Positions 16,047-25,366 of a stretch of DNA of 39,557 nt are shown one piece after another (the stretch's first letter is position 1; every line of letters begins with the position of its first letter). Made by a program: the position numbers and the translations under genes. Below the pieces are notes generated by a model. The model did not search any database. It saw only the letters and a list, made by a program, of their open reading frames with translations, and was not told the origin of the DNA. The stretch is from positions 1 to 39,557 of the forward strand of contig NZ_LEKT01000025.1 in the NCBI RefSeq assembly GCF_001045675.1. Reading direction: 5' to 3'. The stretch is from Megasphaera cerevisiae DSM 20462 (GTDB lineage Bacteria; Bacillota; Negativicutes; Veillonellales; Megasphaeraceae).

Positions 16047-18746
16047 TTATTTTTTCTTCGGCAACGGGCGGCTGTACGGAGTCCCTTTCAAAGGAATCGT
16101 TGTCTGAAATTCGCCGCTCCAGCGATAATACGCACCGGCTACTGCCGGTGCTGTCGGTATCGACGTGATTTCGCCGACACCAATAGCGCCAAAGGCAACG
16201 TCTACACCTTTTTTTTCTACCGGAACGGCCTCTACATCCGGTGCCTTATCTGCTTTAAACAATCCCAGCGTACCATATTTTGCCGTCGGACGGCACTGGT
16301 CCAGCGGATACTGTTCTGTCAAAGCATACCCGCAGCCCATAACGACACCGCCTTCGATTTGACCTTCCAGGCTTTTAGGGTTCACGATCTTCCCCACATC
16401 ATGGGCCGCCACTATTTTTTGAATCGTCCCGTCTTCGCGAAGAATACATACATGCGTAGCATAGCCATATGCGACATGGGACACCGGATGCGGCACAGAC
16501 GCCCCCATCTTATCTGTTTTTCCCAGATATTCGCCGATGTATTCCCGTCCGTTCAACAGCAACAGATCGTCTGCCGAAAAGAGAAGGGCCGCCGTTGCAG
16601 GCGACTCGGTTTCTACCGTTACGCCCTCCAGATACCTACTGGGATGCCTTGTGCTCTGATAAAAGATTCCCTTCTCAGCAAATAAATCCCGACGCAATTT
16701 TTTTGCGGCCCTGCGGCCGGCTTCGCCCGTCAAGGTAGTCTGCCGGGAGCCTGATGTCGTACCCGCATCGGGAGAGGTCGCCGTATTGGGATTATGCCAA
16801 TGAATAGATTGCACAGGAACACCGGCAGCTTCTGATATCATCTGCGTCAGCACCGTACCGATACCTTGTCCGATACAGGAGGCACCGGCATAGATATGAA
16901 TGATATTGCTCTCGACAACCAAGCGGCACCGCCCATAATCTGGAAGACCGACACCGACGCCGGCATTTTTCAAGGCACAAGCGATACCCACGTAAGGGCC
17001 GCCGCAATAGTAGGCCTCCCGGACGGCCTCCAGCGTTTCTGCCAGTCCCGTCGACGGATCGGCTACCTGCCCGTTTGGCAGTATTTGACCCGGCCGGATA
17101 GCATTGCGATACCGTATTTCCCAAGGATCTATGCCCGCCATTTCGGCCAGCCGGTTCAGATTTAATTCCGTAGCAAAAATGGTCTGTGTTACGCCAAATC
17201 CCCGAAAGGCTCCCGCCGGAGGATTATTGGTATATACGGCAGTCCCGTCAATGTCGATGGTTTGATAGTTATACGGTCCGGCCGCATGCGTACAGGCCCG
17301 CTGCAGTACCGGCCCGCCCAGGGACGCATATGCCCCATTATCAGTAACCGCGACGAGTTTCATGGCTGTCAGCATACCCTTTTCATCGCAAGCCGTCGTT
17401 AAATCCATGCTGAACTGATGCCGCTTGGGATGAATCAGAATGCTCTCCTGACGAGTCAGTTTTACCTTACAGATCCGTTTAGTCAGATAGGCGACCAAAG
17501 CCGCTAAATGCTGTACCGTAACATCTTCCTTACCGCCAAAACCACCGCCGACCAGTTTATTTTCAACAATGACTTTTTCTTCGGGAAGTCCCAGCATCAG
17601 TGCTGTTTCTCGACGCGTATCATACGTCCCCTGATCCGTCGAATGAATAAACACGCCATCGTCAAAAGGTATGGCTACCGCACATTCCGGTTCCAGAAAA
17701 GCATGCTCCGTCCACGGTGTTTCAAAGTGATGCGTTACTTTATATTTAGAAGCCGCAATTACTGCATCTGCATCGCCGCGTACCAAATGTTCGTGGACCA
17801 GCACATTGCTTCCTGCTGATTCATGAACCAGCGGAGCTCCTTCCCGCAGCGCGTCTGCCGGGCAGGTCAGCGGCAGTAGTTCTTCATATTCTACCTCTAC
17901 CAGCATTTTAGCCTGCACTAAAATTTCCGGCGTTTCAGCAGCGACCAGGGCAATGGCATCACCAAGAAAATGTGTCGTTTTCCCTATGGGAATCATAGTG
18001 TCCCAATCCGTCTTCAGATGACCGACCTTAATAGAACCGGGAATATCCGCCGCCGTGAGAACACAGACCACACCGGGAAGAGCTTTGGCCCGCTCTGTAT
18101 GAATCGCCTTTACGATGGCTCGGGGATACCGGCTGCGCACAGCACTGCCATAACACATGCCCGGCAGATCCACAACATCCAGATCGTCAACATATTGTCC
18201 TGTCCCCAGTACTTTTCCTTCAACGTCGATACGATGGCAGCGGGCGCCTACTTTTTGATATTCTTCTTCGGCCGGAACGGGAAGGTTTTCATGAAGCATT
18301 TTTGCCGCCAGGGCAATGCCGTCTATTATTTTTTTATAGCCTGTGCAGCGACAGATATTATTGCGGATCGCGGCCGCAATTTCCAGACGACTGGGAACAG
18401 GATTGATATCAATAAGAGCTTTTCCGCACATAACCATACCCGGAATACAAAACCCGCACTGAACGGCTCCCGCTTCGCCAAAGGCATAGACAAAAACATC
18501 TTTTTCCCGCGGTGACAGTCCTTCCACTGTAAGAACATGCTTTCCTTCCAAACGGCCTATTTTTTGTACGCACGCTTTCATGGGCCTGCCTTCAATAATG
18601 ACCGTACAAGTACCGCAGGCACCTTCACTGCAGCCGTCTTTCACGGATTTCAGGCGCAGGTCGCCACGGAGAACATCCATAAGCCGCCGATCGGCTCCGG
18701 CTTCAATTTCATGGTTGTTTATCCATAATTTGCATACTTCATTCAT
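16047..18746 (-). CDS. xdhD: Selenium-dependent xanthine dehydrogenase (XdhD-like), Fe-S and molybdenum domains
   Basis: Predicted to hydroxylate or reduce purines at an MCD-type molybdenum centre carrying selenium. The N-terminal part has two [2Fe-2S] sites: Cys39, Cys44, Cys47, Cys59 and Cys97, Cys100, Cys132, Cys134. The rest is the molybdenum domain with VGGGFGGKED, the arginine-containing AFRGFGVTQ, and the catalytic glutamate in GVGEITSIPTAP. There is no FAD domain, as in E. coli XdhD (956 residues against 899 here), and no separate FAD-subunit gene in the window, so YgfK may carry electrons. GGAGG precedes the chosen ATG at 18746. It follows hyuA by 80 bases in the ssnA operon. Confidence 0.92.
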   Translation of the reverse strand: MNEVCKLWINNHEIEAGADRRLMDVLRGDLRLKSVKDGCSEGACGTCTVIIEGRPMKACVQKIGRLEGKHVLTVEGLSPREKDVFVYAFGEAGAVQCGFCIPGMVMCGKALIDINPVPSRLEIAAAIRNNICRCTGYKKIIDGIALAAKMLHENLPVPAEEEYQKVGARCHRIDVEGKVLGTGQYVDDLDVVDLPGMCYGSAVRSRYPRAIVKAIHTERAKALPGVVCVLTAADIPGSIKVGHLKTDWDTMIPIGKTTHFLGDAIALVAAETPEILVQAKMLVEVEYEELLPLTCPADALREGAPLVHESAGSNVLVHEHLVRGDADAVIAASKYKVTHHFETPWTEHAFLEPECAVAIPFDDGVFIHSTDQGTYDTRRETALMLGLPEEKVIVENKLVGGGFGGKEDVTVQHLAALVAYLTKRICKVKLTRQESILIHPKRHQFSMDLTTACDEKGMLTAMKLVAVTDNGAYASLGGPVLQRACTHAAGPYNYQTIDIDGTAVYTNNPPAGAFRGFGVTQTIFATELNLNRLAEMAGIDPWEIRYRNAIRPGQILPNGQVADPSTGLAETLEAVREAYYCGGPYVGIACALKNAGVGVGLPDYGRCRLVVESNIIHIYAGASCIGQGIGTVLTQMISEAAGVPVQSIHWHNPNTATSPDAGTTSGSRQTTLTGEAGRRAAKKLRRDLFAEKGIFYQSTRHPSRYLEGVTVETESPATAALLFSADDLLLLNGREYIGEYLGKTDKMGASVPHPVSHVAYGYATHVCILREDGTIQKIVAAHDVGKIVNPKSLEGQIEGGVVMGCGYALTEQYPLDQCRPTAKYGTLGLFKADKAPDVEAVPVEKKGVDVAFGAIGVGEITSIPTAPAVAGAYYRWSGEFQTTIPLKGTPYSRPLPKKK

Positions 18747-18826
18747 AATAGCCTCCATGTATGTCAGTTACATCATACACACTGCCATTTAAAATAAAAT
18801 GACATTTTGATTCTATTGCAGCGCTC

Positions 18827-20224
18827 TCACCACACGATTTGTCTATACGGCACGATCCGCTTCCGAGATAAAAGCCGGCCATAGCCGCGGCTTCCGGTAA
18901 ACCGATTCTGCCGTGCAATGACCTTTCCCCGCAGCAGCACCGTATCGATCGTGCAGTCGACCGTCATTCCCTCATAAGGAGAATAACCGCAGGCCGTTTT
19001 CAAGTTATCTTCCGCAAAGGTCCGCACCGTATTCGGATCGATGACAACGACATCCGCATCGCTTCCCGGCAGCAGCGTCCCTTTTTGCGGATATAAGCCA
19101 AAAATTTTGGCGGCATTGGTACTGGTCACCTGCACAAACCGTTCCAGTGACAAATGTCCCTTCTGAACACCTTCACTGAACAAGAGAGGAAGTCGTTCTT
19201 CTACGCCGGATACACCGCCGGGGCATTTTCGGAAATCTCCTGCATTTTCTATCTTTTCCTCGGGCCGGAAAGGACAATGATCGGTCGCTACAACCTGAAC
19301 CGAGCCATCTTGCAGCCCTTTCCACAAGACTTCGTTATCTTCTTTTTTACGCAGCGGCGGTGCCATCATATATTTAATCGCTTCCTCAGGACCTCCCTGC
19401 CGGAATTTTTCATCCGTCAGAACAAGGTACTGCGGGCACGTTTCGGCAAATACCTGCGTCTGCCCCTCACTGCGTGCCAGGCGGACTTGTTCCAGACTTT
19501 CATGTGCTGACAAATGAACGATATAGACCGGCGCATCGCCAATGACACGGGCCATGGCCAAAACCATGCTAACGCTTTCCGCTTCAGCCGCATTGGGTCG
19601 TGTCAGGGCCTGTCCGATAGGCAGCAGCTCACCTGCCGTCAGATTATCCCGCAGCATATTGGTTATCGTGTCATTTTCCGCATGAACCGTTAGGAGACCC
19701 TGATGGGCTTTTATGACCTTCAATATTTTCATAAGCTGTGGCTCTGCCATTGGATATTTATAGGTTGTATACGCTTTGAAGCTGGGAAATCCCTCATCAA
19801 TAAGGCCGCCCAATTCCTGCAGCACCGTGTCATCAATGTGCTGGAAGACCCCATGAAAACTGTAATCAACAGGGCATTCTGCCGCTAATTTTTTATATAT
19901 TCCAAACGGATAGCGAAGTGAACAGCCGTCAGGACCAAAAGCCATATGATCAATAATTGACGTCGTACCGCCGCAGGCTGCTGCCACACCGCCGCTGTAA
20001 AAGGTATCGCAGGACCGGTACCGGGGCGACTGCTGCAAATCCATATGTGTATGCGGATCAATACCGCCGGGGCACACAAACTTCCCGTCAGCATTTATAT
20101 TCACTTCAGAACCGGTATGCACGGATGAGCCAACACTCCATATCCTGCCATTCCGGATGGTCAAATCAGCCCGAAACTGTTCTCCCTCCAGACAAATCGT
20201 CCCATTTTTTATGACATAGTCCAT
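18827..20224 (-). CDS. hyuA: Dihydropyrimidinase/hydantoinase-type amidohydrolase HyuA
   Basis: Cyclic amidase of the metal-dependent amidohydrolase family, expected to open a five-membered ring made during purine breakdown. Metal ligands are visible: DPHTH (His58, His60), carbamylated Lys150 in SFKAY, His181 in TVHAEN, His237 in VHLSAH, Asp315 in ATDHCPF. The 465-residue length matches E. coli HyuA (461). GGAGG stands seven bases before the ATG. It sits between ygfK and xdhD, the order seen in other purine clusters. The natural substrate is inferred, not shown. Confidence 0.9.
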   Translation of the reverse strand: MDYVIKNGTICLEGEQFRADLTIRNGRIWSVGSSVHTGSEVNINADGKFVCPGGIDPHTHMDLQQSPRYRSCDTFYSGGVAAACGGTTSIIDHMAFGPDGCSLRYPFGIYKKLAAECPVDYSFHGVFQHIDDTVLQELGGLIDEGFPSFKAYTTYKYPMAEPQLMKILKVIKAHQGLLTVHAENDTITNMLRDNLTAGELLPIGQALTRPNAAEAESVSMVLAMARVIGDAPVYIVHLSAHESLEQVRLARSEGQTQVFAETCPQYLVLTDEKFRQGGPEEAIKYMMAPPLRKKEDNEVLWKGLQDGSVQVVATDHCPFRPEEKIENAGDFRKCPGGVSGVEERLPLLFSEGVQKGHLSLERFVQVTSTNAAKIFGLYPQKGTLLPGSDADVVVIDPNTVRTFAEDNLKTACGYSPYEGMTVDCTIDTVLLRGKVIARQNRFTGSRGYGRLLSRKRIVPYRQIVW

Positions 20225-20238
20225 GAAAGGCCTCCTTC

Positions 20239-22854
20239 TTATCTGATTAACAGATAGTCATATTCCCTTACAACCAATCCCATCAGATGCCGCAGTTTCT
20301 CAGGAATACGGTCATCGCCTGTTCCTATGATATACTCCAGATACTCTCCCTGCAGGCGTACTTTGCAATCCCCCTTAGCTGCATCCACGACAACAAAGCC
20401 CTGATTTCGGCTGTCCGCCATATCCTGTTCATTGGCAAAAAGGGTAAACTTATCCAGATACGGCGCGCCCGCCCAAGGACAGAAGGTACGGCAATTGCCG
20501 CATTCATTGCACATGTAGTCTATATGAAGGATCTGGTGTGCCGCCAGCCCGGGAACCGTAAGGACAATATTAGCCCGGTTGGGACACACTTCAACACAAT
20601 TTTCACAATAGCTGTCACAATTCAAACAGCGGCGGTCGCAGGCTGCGGCGGTTTCCTCCGTCAGAATACCCCGGCGGCTGTAAACGGCGCGGCGGTCTGC
20701 CATGATAAACGTATCTGCCGCAGCGCTTCCCAAAATAGCGTCAGCCACCTTTCGGCTGTCACGGATACATTCCACCACGGAGGAAATGCCCCGCGTACCA
20801 TCACCGACGGCATAGATACGGGAACGGGAGGTTGCGGCGGTCTGTTCATCGAGCTGCACACGGTTTTTTTCGTCTACAGCAAGGCCGGCCTGCCGGTAAA
20901 ACTGTCCCGCTTTTACCACCGGCTCCGCATCCGAACCAAGACGTTTGGCTAGCCCCGCATCGGCAGCTCCTACAGCAAGAACGATGTAATCATAGTCTGT
21001 CTGCAGTACTTCCAGATCCGTAATCGCTACATTATTTACAAGATGAACACCTGCGGCTTCGATGAGGCGCACATCTTTGTCAATCACATCAGCAGTGATC
21101 TGTTTCTTTACATCGCACAAATAAGATCGCACGATGCCGCCCATCTGCGCCGCTTTCTCCATAACCGTCGTTTTTACGCCGCCCAGAGACAGAAAATATG
21201 CGGCTGACAGCCCTGCCGGGCCGCCGCCGACTACGACCGCCGTCTTCCCGGTCGCAGCTGCTGCCTGAGGCGGCGCGTCCATGACTTCCTTATAGCCTTT
21301 CTGAGCCGCCAGTAATTTATTTTTACGAATATTGACCGGCGTTTCATAAAATCTGCGGGTACATTGATTCATACACATATGATAACAGATGGTTCCCGTA
21401 ATAAATGGCAATGGATTTTTTTTCAAAATAACGCGCAATGCTGCCGCATAGTGTCCCTGTTCAACAAGCTGCATATACGCCGTAATATCCTGATGAATGG
21501 GACAGCCTTCCTCACAAGGTGCCATAAAACAATCCGTCAACGGCAGCGCTTTTGTATTTTTGCGGTTTTTCCGGGCTTTCGGCAGTTTCTTATAATATGC
21601 TTTATGCTTTATTTTTTCGATCAATAGTACCGCCTTTTCCGCATTGACACCGGTAAAAGACTCTGCCGGCTGATCAGCAAATATCCGCCCCATCTGGCTG
21701 AGCCGTTCGTATCCGCCCGGCTTGAGCAGCGTTGTCGCCACCGTCACAGGCCAGATCCCCATATCCACGATATCATGGATCGTAAACGCATCGGCACCAC
21801 CGCTGTAGGAGATGCGCAGCGTCCCGTGAAAATCCTCACTCAACTTGCGCGCCACATGCATGGACAGAAAAAAAAGCGGTTTGCCGGACATGTACATCTC
21901 CTCACCGGGCAGTTCCCCAGCTTTAATATCGACGGGAAAGGTATTCGTCAGCTTAACGCCAAACGAAAGTCCGGCATCAATCCCTGCCTGCCGCAGCCGT
22001 CTGAGCATAGGCACGGCATCAGTATACTGCAAATCATCTTTAAAATGGGCATCTGAAAAAACAAGATGGGTATATCCTGTTTCATTCATTAATTTACGGA
22101 CAAAATCATAGCCCAGCAGCGTCGGATTGCATTTGACAAAAGTATGAAGCTTTTTTTCTGCAAGGAGATACATGGCAATACGTTCAATTTCTTCAGGCGG
22201 ACAGCCGTGCATAGTTGATACGGTCACGGAATTGCAAATTTGGGCTGGAATTGCATCGACATCGCATTCCGTCAAATTCCGGAATCGGCTTAAATGCTTT
22301 TTAAGCCATCTTTTACACGCTATAAACACAGGCGTATCCGACGCATTCTTCATCTGTTCAATAAACCTGTCAATTTTTGGCGTTTTTATCCCTTCCAGAT
22401 CGTAGCCGACAGACATGTTGAACTGGAACCCGTCAACAGCTCCGTATCCATACTCTTTAGCCATAAAGTACAGGAGAAACCAGGCTTTGACATATTCCTC
22501 AAAAGCCTGCGGCACCGTCAGTTCCGTAGACCATTCGACGTTATAGCACTCATCTTCTGCAGTGATACACGGCTTGGCAACAGTAATTTGCTTACCATCC
22601 AATTTCTGAACCGTCTTTAATTCGAAAAAACGGCCTCCTGCCGCATAGGCAGCGGCAATGTTCTGAGCCAGCTGAGTATGCGGCCCGGCGGCCGGACCAA
22701 AAGGGGTTTCCAGTTTACGGCCAAATATCTCATAGCTTCTGTCCATATCGGCAATAAAGGGGCGGCGCACACCGAATACAGCGCCCTGCTGATGTTCTTT
22801 CATAACCCAATCCATCAGATTGCCAAAAGGAATCGATGTCATTATATCGCTCAT
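20239..22854 (-). CDS. ygfK: YgfK-like Fe-S flavoprotein lacking the NAD(P)H domain
   Basis: A large oxidoreductase annotated elsewhere as putative selenate reductase but linked to purine catabolism. Residues 1 to about 420 are a dihydroorotate dehydrogenase-like barrel (GPAAGPHTQLAQNI near 53). About 440-510 is a Fe-S domain with CEEGCPIH and CYHMCMNQC. About 538-700 is a FAD domain (VVVGGGPAGLSAAYF). About 740-800 has two ferredoxin-type sets (CLNCDSYCENCVEVCP, CNECGNCRTFCP). Compared with E. coli YgfK (1032), this 871-residue protein lacks about 160 residues where the second Rossmann, NAD(P)H-binding domain belongs, between about residues 650 and 660. ATG at 22854 is six bases from GGAGAG. 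Confidence 0.9.
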   Translation of the reverse strand: MSDIMTSIPFGNLMDWVMKEHQQGAVFGVRRPFIADMDRSYEIFGRKLETPFGPAAGPHTQLAQNIAAAYAAGGRFFELKTVQKLDGKQITVAKPCITAEDECYNVEWSTELTVPQAFEEYVKAWFLLYFMAKEYGYGAVDGFQFNMSVGYDLEGIKTPKIDRFIEQMKNASDTPVFIACKRWLKKHLSRFRNLTECDVDAIPAQICNSVTVSTMHGCPPEEIERIAMYLLAEKKLHTFVKCNPTLLGYDFVRKLMNETGYTHLVFSDAHFKDDLQYTDAVPMLRRLRQAGIDAGLSFGVKLTNTFPVDIKAGELPGEEMYMSGKPLFFLSMHVARKLSEDFHGTLRISYSGGADAFTIHDIVDMGIWPVTVATTLLKPGGYERLSQMGRIFADQPAESFTGVNAEKAVLLIEKIKHKAYYKKLPKARKNRKNTKALPLTDCFMAPCEEGCPIHQDITAYMQLVEQGHYAAALRVILKKNPLPFITGTICYHMCMNQCTRRFYETPVNIRKNKLLAAQKGYKEVMDAPPQAAAATGKTAVVVGGGPAGLSAAYFLSLGGVKTTVMEKAAQMGGIVRSYLCDVKKQITADVIDKDVRLIEAAGVHLVNNVAITDLEVLQTDYDYIVLAVGAADAGLAKRLGSDAEPVVKAGQFYRQAGLAVDEKNRVQLDEQTAATSRSRIYAVGDGTRGISSVVECIRDSRKVADAILGSAAADTFIMADRRAVYSRRGILTEETAAACDRRCLNCDSYCENCVEVCPNRANIVLTVPGLAAHQILHIDYMCNECGNCRTFCPWAGAPYLDKFTLFANEQDMADSRNQGFVVVDAAKGDCKVRLQGEYLEYIIGTGDDRIPEKLRHLMGLVVREYDYLLIR

Positions 22855-22890
22855 TATCATCTCTCCATTCCTACTTGTCCTAAAAACACA

Positions 22891-24231
22891 TCATTCCGCA
22901 TAGCCGTTGATTCTGCTGGCAAGCCTGCGCGCGCCTTCCCGTACCTTAGCCATGAGCTCTGCTTCGTCAAACCCGGTAAACTGTCTATTTTGCATAAGAA
23001 CCTTGCCGTTGGCAATCGTCGTCACCACATTGCGGCCAGTCATGCCAAACAGGATATGGGAATTAACGTTATTTTCATTCATTCCCGTTGGCGGGATATA
23101 ATCCAGCACAATAATATCTGCTGCGGCACCTTCTTTCAACACGCCCAGCGGACGTTTAAAATATCGTCCGGCAATTTTTGCATTATTTTCAAAAAGCATA
23201 TGCGGCACTTCAGTCCAAGCTGCATTCGCATCACATAAATGATGTTTATGAAGAATATTGGCCACCTTATATGATTCAATCATGTCATGTGTATAGCCGT
23301 CCGTGCCCAAACCGGTCAAAATCCCGCGATGGACCAGTTCCATCGTCGGCGGGCAGCCGCAGGCATTGCCCATATTCGATTCCGGATTGTGAACGACCAT
23401 CGTATCCGTTGCCTTGATAAGATCCATTTCGTGTGAATTAATATAAATACAATGCCCCAGCAACGTCTTCGGACCCAAAATATTCCAGTCATATAATCTG
23501 TCTGTAATCCTTTTACCATATTTTCTCAGACAGTCATGCAAATCTTCAATCCCTTCAGCCACATGAATATGATACCCCACACCATCAGGCTTATGCGCTG
23601 CGGCCAACGCCATCGTTTCATCGCTGATGGTAAACTGCGCATGCATTCCCATCATTCCGGCAACCATGTCACTGCTGTCCTTCTGAGCATGTCGTATCCA
23701 TGCTTCGTTTTCCAGAACGGCCGCTTTTGCCTTCACCGCACCATCGCGATCGGAAACTTCATAGCACAAACAGGAGCGTACTCCCATTTCCTGAGCCGCC
23801 TGCCCAATGGCAAACAAGCTGTCCTTGATTTCACCAAAACTGGCATGGTGATCAAAAATAGTTGTCACGCCGTTTTTGATGCATTCCGCATATGTTTCCA
23901 AAGCACTTAAATAGGTCAGATCGTTGGTCAAATGACGGTCAATATTCCACCAAAGCCCATCAAGAATATCCAAAAAACCTTGGGGATTATAACCATCAAG
24001 AGTCATGCCTCTGGCCATTGCACTATAAATATGTTCATGGGTGTTTATAAAGGCCGGCATAATGACACCACCGCAGGCATCTATAAACGCGGCCTGCGGA
24101 AATACTGCTCGTACTGCATGCGTCTCTCCTACTTTTTGGATTCCCGATTCATCAAAAGCAACTGCACCGCCGGGAATAAACCCACCATCTGTATGTCTCG
24201 TTATTACGTTTCCATTTCCAACAATTAACAT
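22891..24231 (-). CDS. ssnA: Aminohydrolase SsnA
   Basis: Amidohydrolase of the guanine deaminase/chlorohydrolase type, a marker of purine-degrading selenium clusters. Ligands: His65 and His67 in NTHEH, the His in GYHIHVAEG, His in LLGHCIYI, Asp in GLGTDGY. At 446 residues it is full length (442 in E. coli). GGAGG stands nine bases before the ATG. It is the first gene of the ssnA-ygfK-hyuA-xdhD-yqeB-fdhD operon, behind a strong promoter at 24349-24377. The reaction is likely deamination or ring hydrolysis of a purine product, but this is not established from sequence. Confidence 0.9.
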   Translation of the reverse strand: MLIVGNGNVITRHTDGGFIPGGAVAFDESGIQKVGETHAVRAVFPQAAFIDACGGVIMPAFINTHEHIYSAMARGMTLDGYNPQGFLDILDGLWWNIDRHLTNDLTYLSALETYAECIKNGVTTIFDHHASFGEIKDSLFAIGQAAQEMGVRSCLCYEVSDRDGAVKAKAAVLENEAWIRHAQKDSSDMVAGMMGMHAQFTISDETMALAAAHKPDGVGYHIHVAEGIEDLHDCLRKYGKRITDRLYDWNILGPKTLLGHCIYINSHEMDLIKATDTMVVHNPESNMGNACGCPPTMELVHRGILTGLGTDGYTHDMIESYKVANILHKHHLCDANAAWTEVPHMLFENNAKIAGRYFKRPLGVLKEGAAADIIVLDYIPPTGMNENNVNSHILFGMTGRNVVTTIANGKVLMQNRQFTGFDEAELMAKVREGARRLASRINGYAE

Positions 24232-24348
24232 ATTGCAATACCTCCCATCACATTAAGATAAATAATTAATTACATATTCGTTAATTTCTTTTTATTTTTA
24301 TATATGCTTTTTATTAATTTTACATTTGCTTTTTATGTATCTGTCTTA

Positions 24349-24377
24349 ATACTACATTTTTATTCCGCTACTGTCAA
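24349..24377 (-). promoter_or_regulatory. ssnA operon promoter
   Basis: On the minus strand TTGACA (24377-24372), 17-base spacer, TAGTAT (24354-24349). The start would be near 24342, about 110 bases before ssnA. The palindrome at 24386-24398 sits just upstream, centred near -50. Confidence 0.65.
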
Positions 24378-24385
24378 ATTTTTTT

Positions 24386-24398
24386 TTAGGCAAGCTAA
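24386..24398. promoter_or_regulatory. Palindromic candidate operator, ssnA side
   Basis: TTAGGCAAGCTAA, arms TTAG and CTAA around five bases, inside longer runs of T. The same 13-bp layout occurs at 25414-25426 before dpaL. It may be the site of the regulator encoded between the two. Confidence 0.4.
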
Positions 24399-24475
24399 TT
24401 TTTTTTCATGTATTCGCATGGTAACATAGTACGAATGCTTTTTATTCATTTTTGTTCTATACAATCTATTAATTA

Positions 24476-24503
24476 TTGATTTATTATGAAAATATGATAT
24501 AGT
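24476..24503 (+). promoter_or_regulatory. Promoter of the YheO-type regulator gene
   Basis: TTGATT (24476-24481), 16-base spacer, TATAGT (24498-24503), about 80 bases before the regulator. I see no gene in the 24232-24583 gap, only these promoters, the palindrome and repeats. Confidence 0.5.
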
Positions 24504-24583
24504 AAAATATACCTAAAAAATATATATCAGATCTTCAAACAATTATTTTACTCTCACCCTGGAAATGAGGTGCCCTTCTTATC

Positions 24584-25222
24584 ATGTTGGACAACACACT
24601 GCTCACCTTTTTAAAACATCTGGCTAAAGGAATTGCCCTTCAGTTCGGTCCGAACTGCGAAGTCGTCATTCACGATTTGAGTGACAGCTACAAGGAGAAT
24701 TCTATTATCGCTATCGAAAATGGTCATGTTACCTCCCGAAAAATCGGCGACGGCCCTTCTATGGCCGTGCTGGATGCACTCCATGGCGATCCTGAAAAAT
24801 TAGAAGACCATACCAGTTATTTGACAAAAACCAAAGATGGCCGAATTTTAAAATCTACGACCATCTATATCCGTAATGAGGAACGGAAAATCATCGGTAT
24901 TTTTGCTATCAACTACGACATTACCGATCTGACAATGGTAAAAAATGCGATTACCCCCATTATTACCGTAACCTCGCCGAAGGGAGAGGCCAACCGCATT
25001 CCGCAAAACGTATCCGATCTTCTGATGGAACTCATTGAGGAATCAACGCGTCAGGTCGGAAAACCGGTGCCTTTGATGACACGTGAGGATAAGATCAAAG
25101 CCATCAAATTTCTGAACGATCGCGGCGCGCTGCTCATCACCAAGGCGGGTGATAAAATTTCCAAGCATTTTGGTATTTCTAAATATACTTTATATAGTTA
25201 TATAGACAGCAGCAGTGATTAA
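24584..25222 (+). CDS. YheO/DauR-family PAS-HTH transcriptional regulator
   Basis: Residues 1 to about 120 match the YheO-like PAS domain (GIALQFGPNCEVVIHDL, IIGIFAINYDIT), a small-molecule sensing module. Residues from about 150 to 212 form the C-terminal HTH (REDKIKAIKFLNDRGALL, then HFGISKYTLYSYI). The family includes DauR, a regulator of D-arginine catabolism. The gene lies between the divergent ssnA operon and the dpaL operon and ends at a strong terminator, so it is the natural candidate controller of both. Whether it activates or represses is not visible. Confidence 0.88.
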   Translation: MLDNTLLTFLKHLAKGIALQFGPNCEVVIHDLSDSYKENSIIAIENGHVTSRKIGDGPSMAVLDALHGDPEKLEDHTSYLTKTKDGRILKSTTIYIRNEERKIIGIFAINYDITDLTMVKNAITPIITVTSPKGEANRIPQNVSDLLMELIEESTRQVGKPVPLMTREDKIKAIKFLNDRGALLITKAGDKISKHFGISKYTLYSYIDSSSD

Positions 25223-25234
25223 CTGTCCGCTCGA

Positions 25235-25271
25235 ACGACAGACTGAATTTTTTTCAGTCTGTCGTTTTTTT
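25235..25271 (+). terminator. Terminator after the YheO-type regulator
   Basis: Perfect 13-bp inverted repeat (25235-25247 with 25253-25265), 5-base loop of T, then a T run. It isolates the regulator from dpaL. Confidence 0.92.
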
Positions 25272-25285
25272 ATAGTAAAATAATT

Positions 25286-25330
25286 GGTTTATGCAAAAAA
25301 TCACATTTTCCAAAGAGGTTATGCAAAAAA
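25286..25330 (+). repeat. Tandem GGTT(T)ATGCAAAAAA repeats upstream of dpaL
   Basis: GGTTTATGCAAAAAA (25286-25300) and GGTTATGCAAAAAA (25317-25330), about three helical turns apart and upstream of the dpaL -35. A shorter GTTGCAAAAA overlaps the -35 at 25366-25375. The spacing suits an activator site, but this is inference. Confidence 0.4.
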
Positions 25331-25366
25331 AGTGTAATGTTGCCTAATTATTTTTTAGTTTCTTTG

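Larger units (their letters stand above)
24305..24445. repeat. Three TGCTTTTTAT direct repeats
   Basis: Exact copies at 24305-24314, 24327-24336 and 24436-24445. The first two are 22 bases apart, about two helical turns. They flank the ssnA promoter and could bind a regulator, though the AT-rich sequence makes chance repeats easier. Confidence 0.35.
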
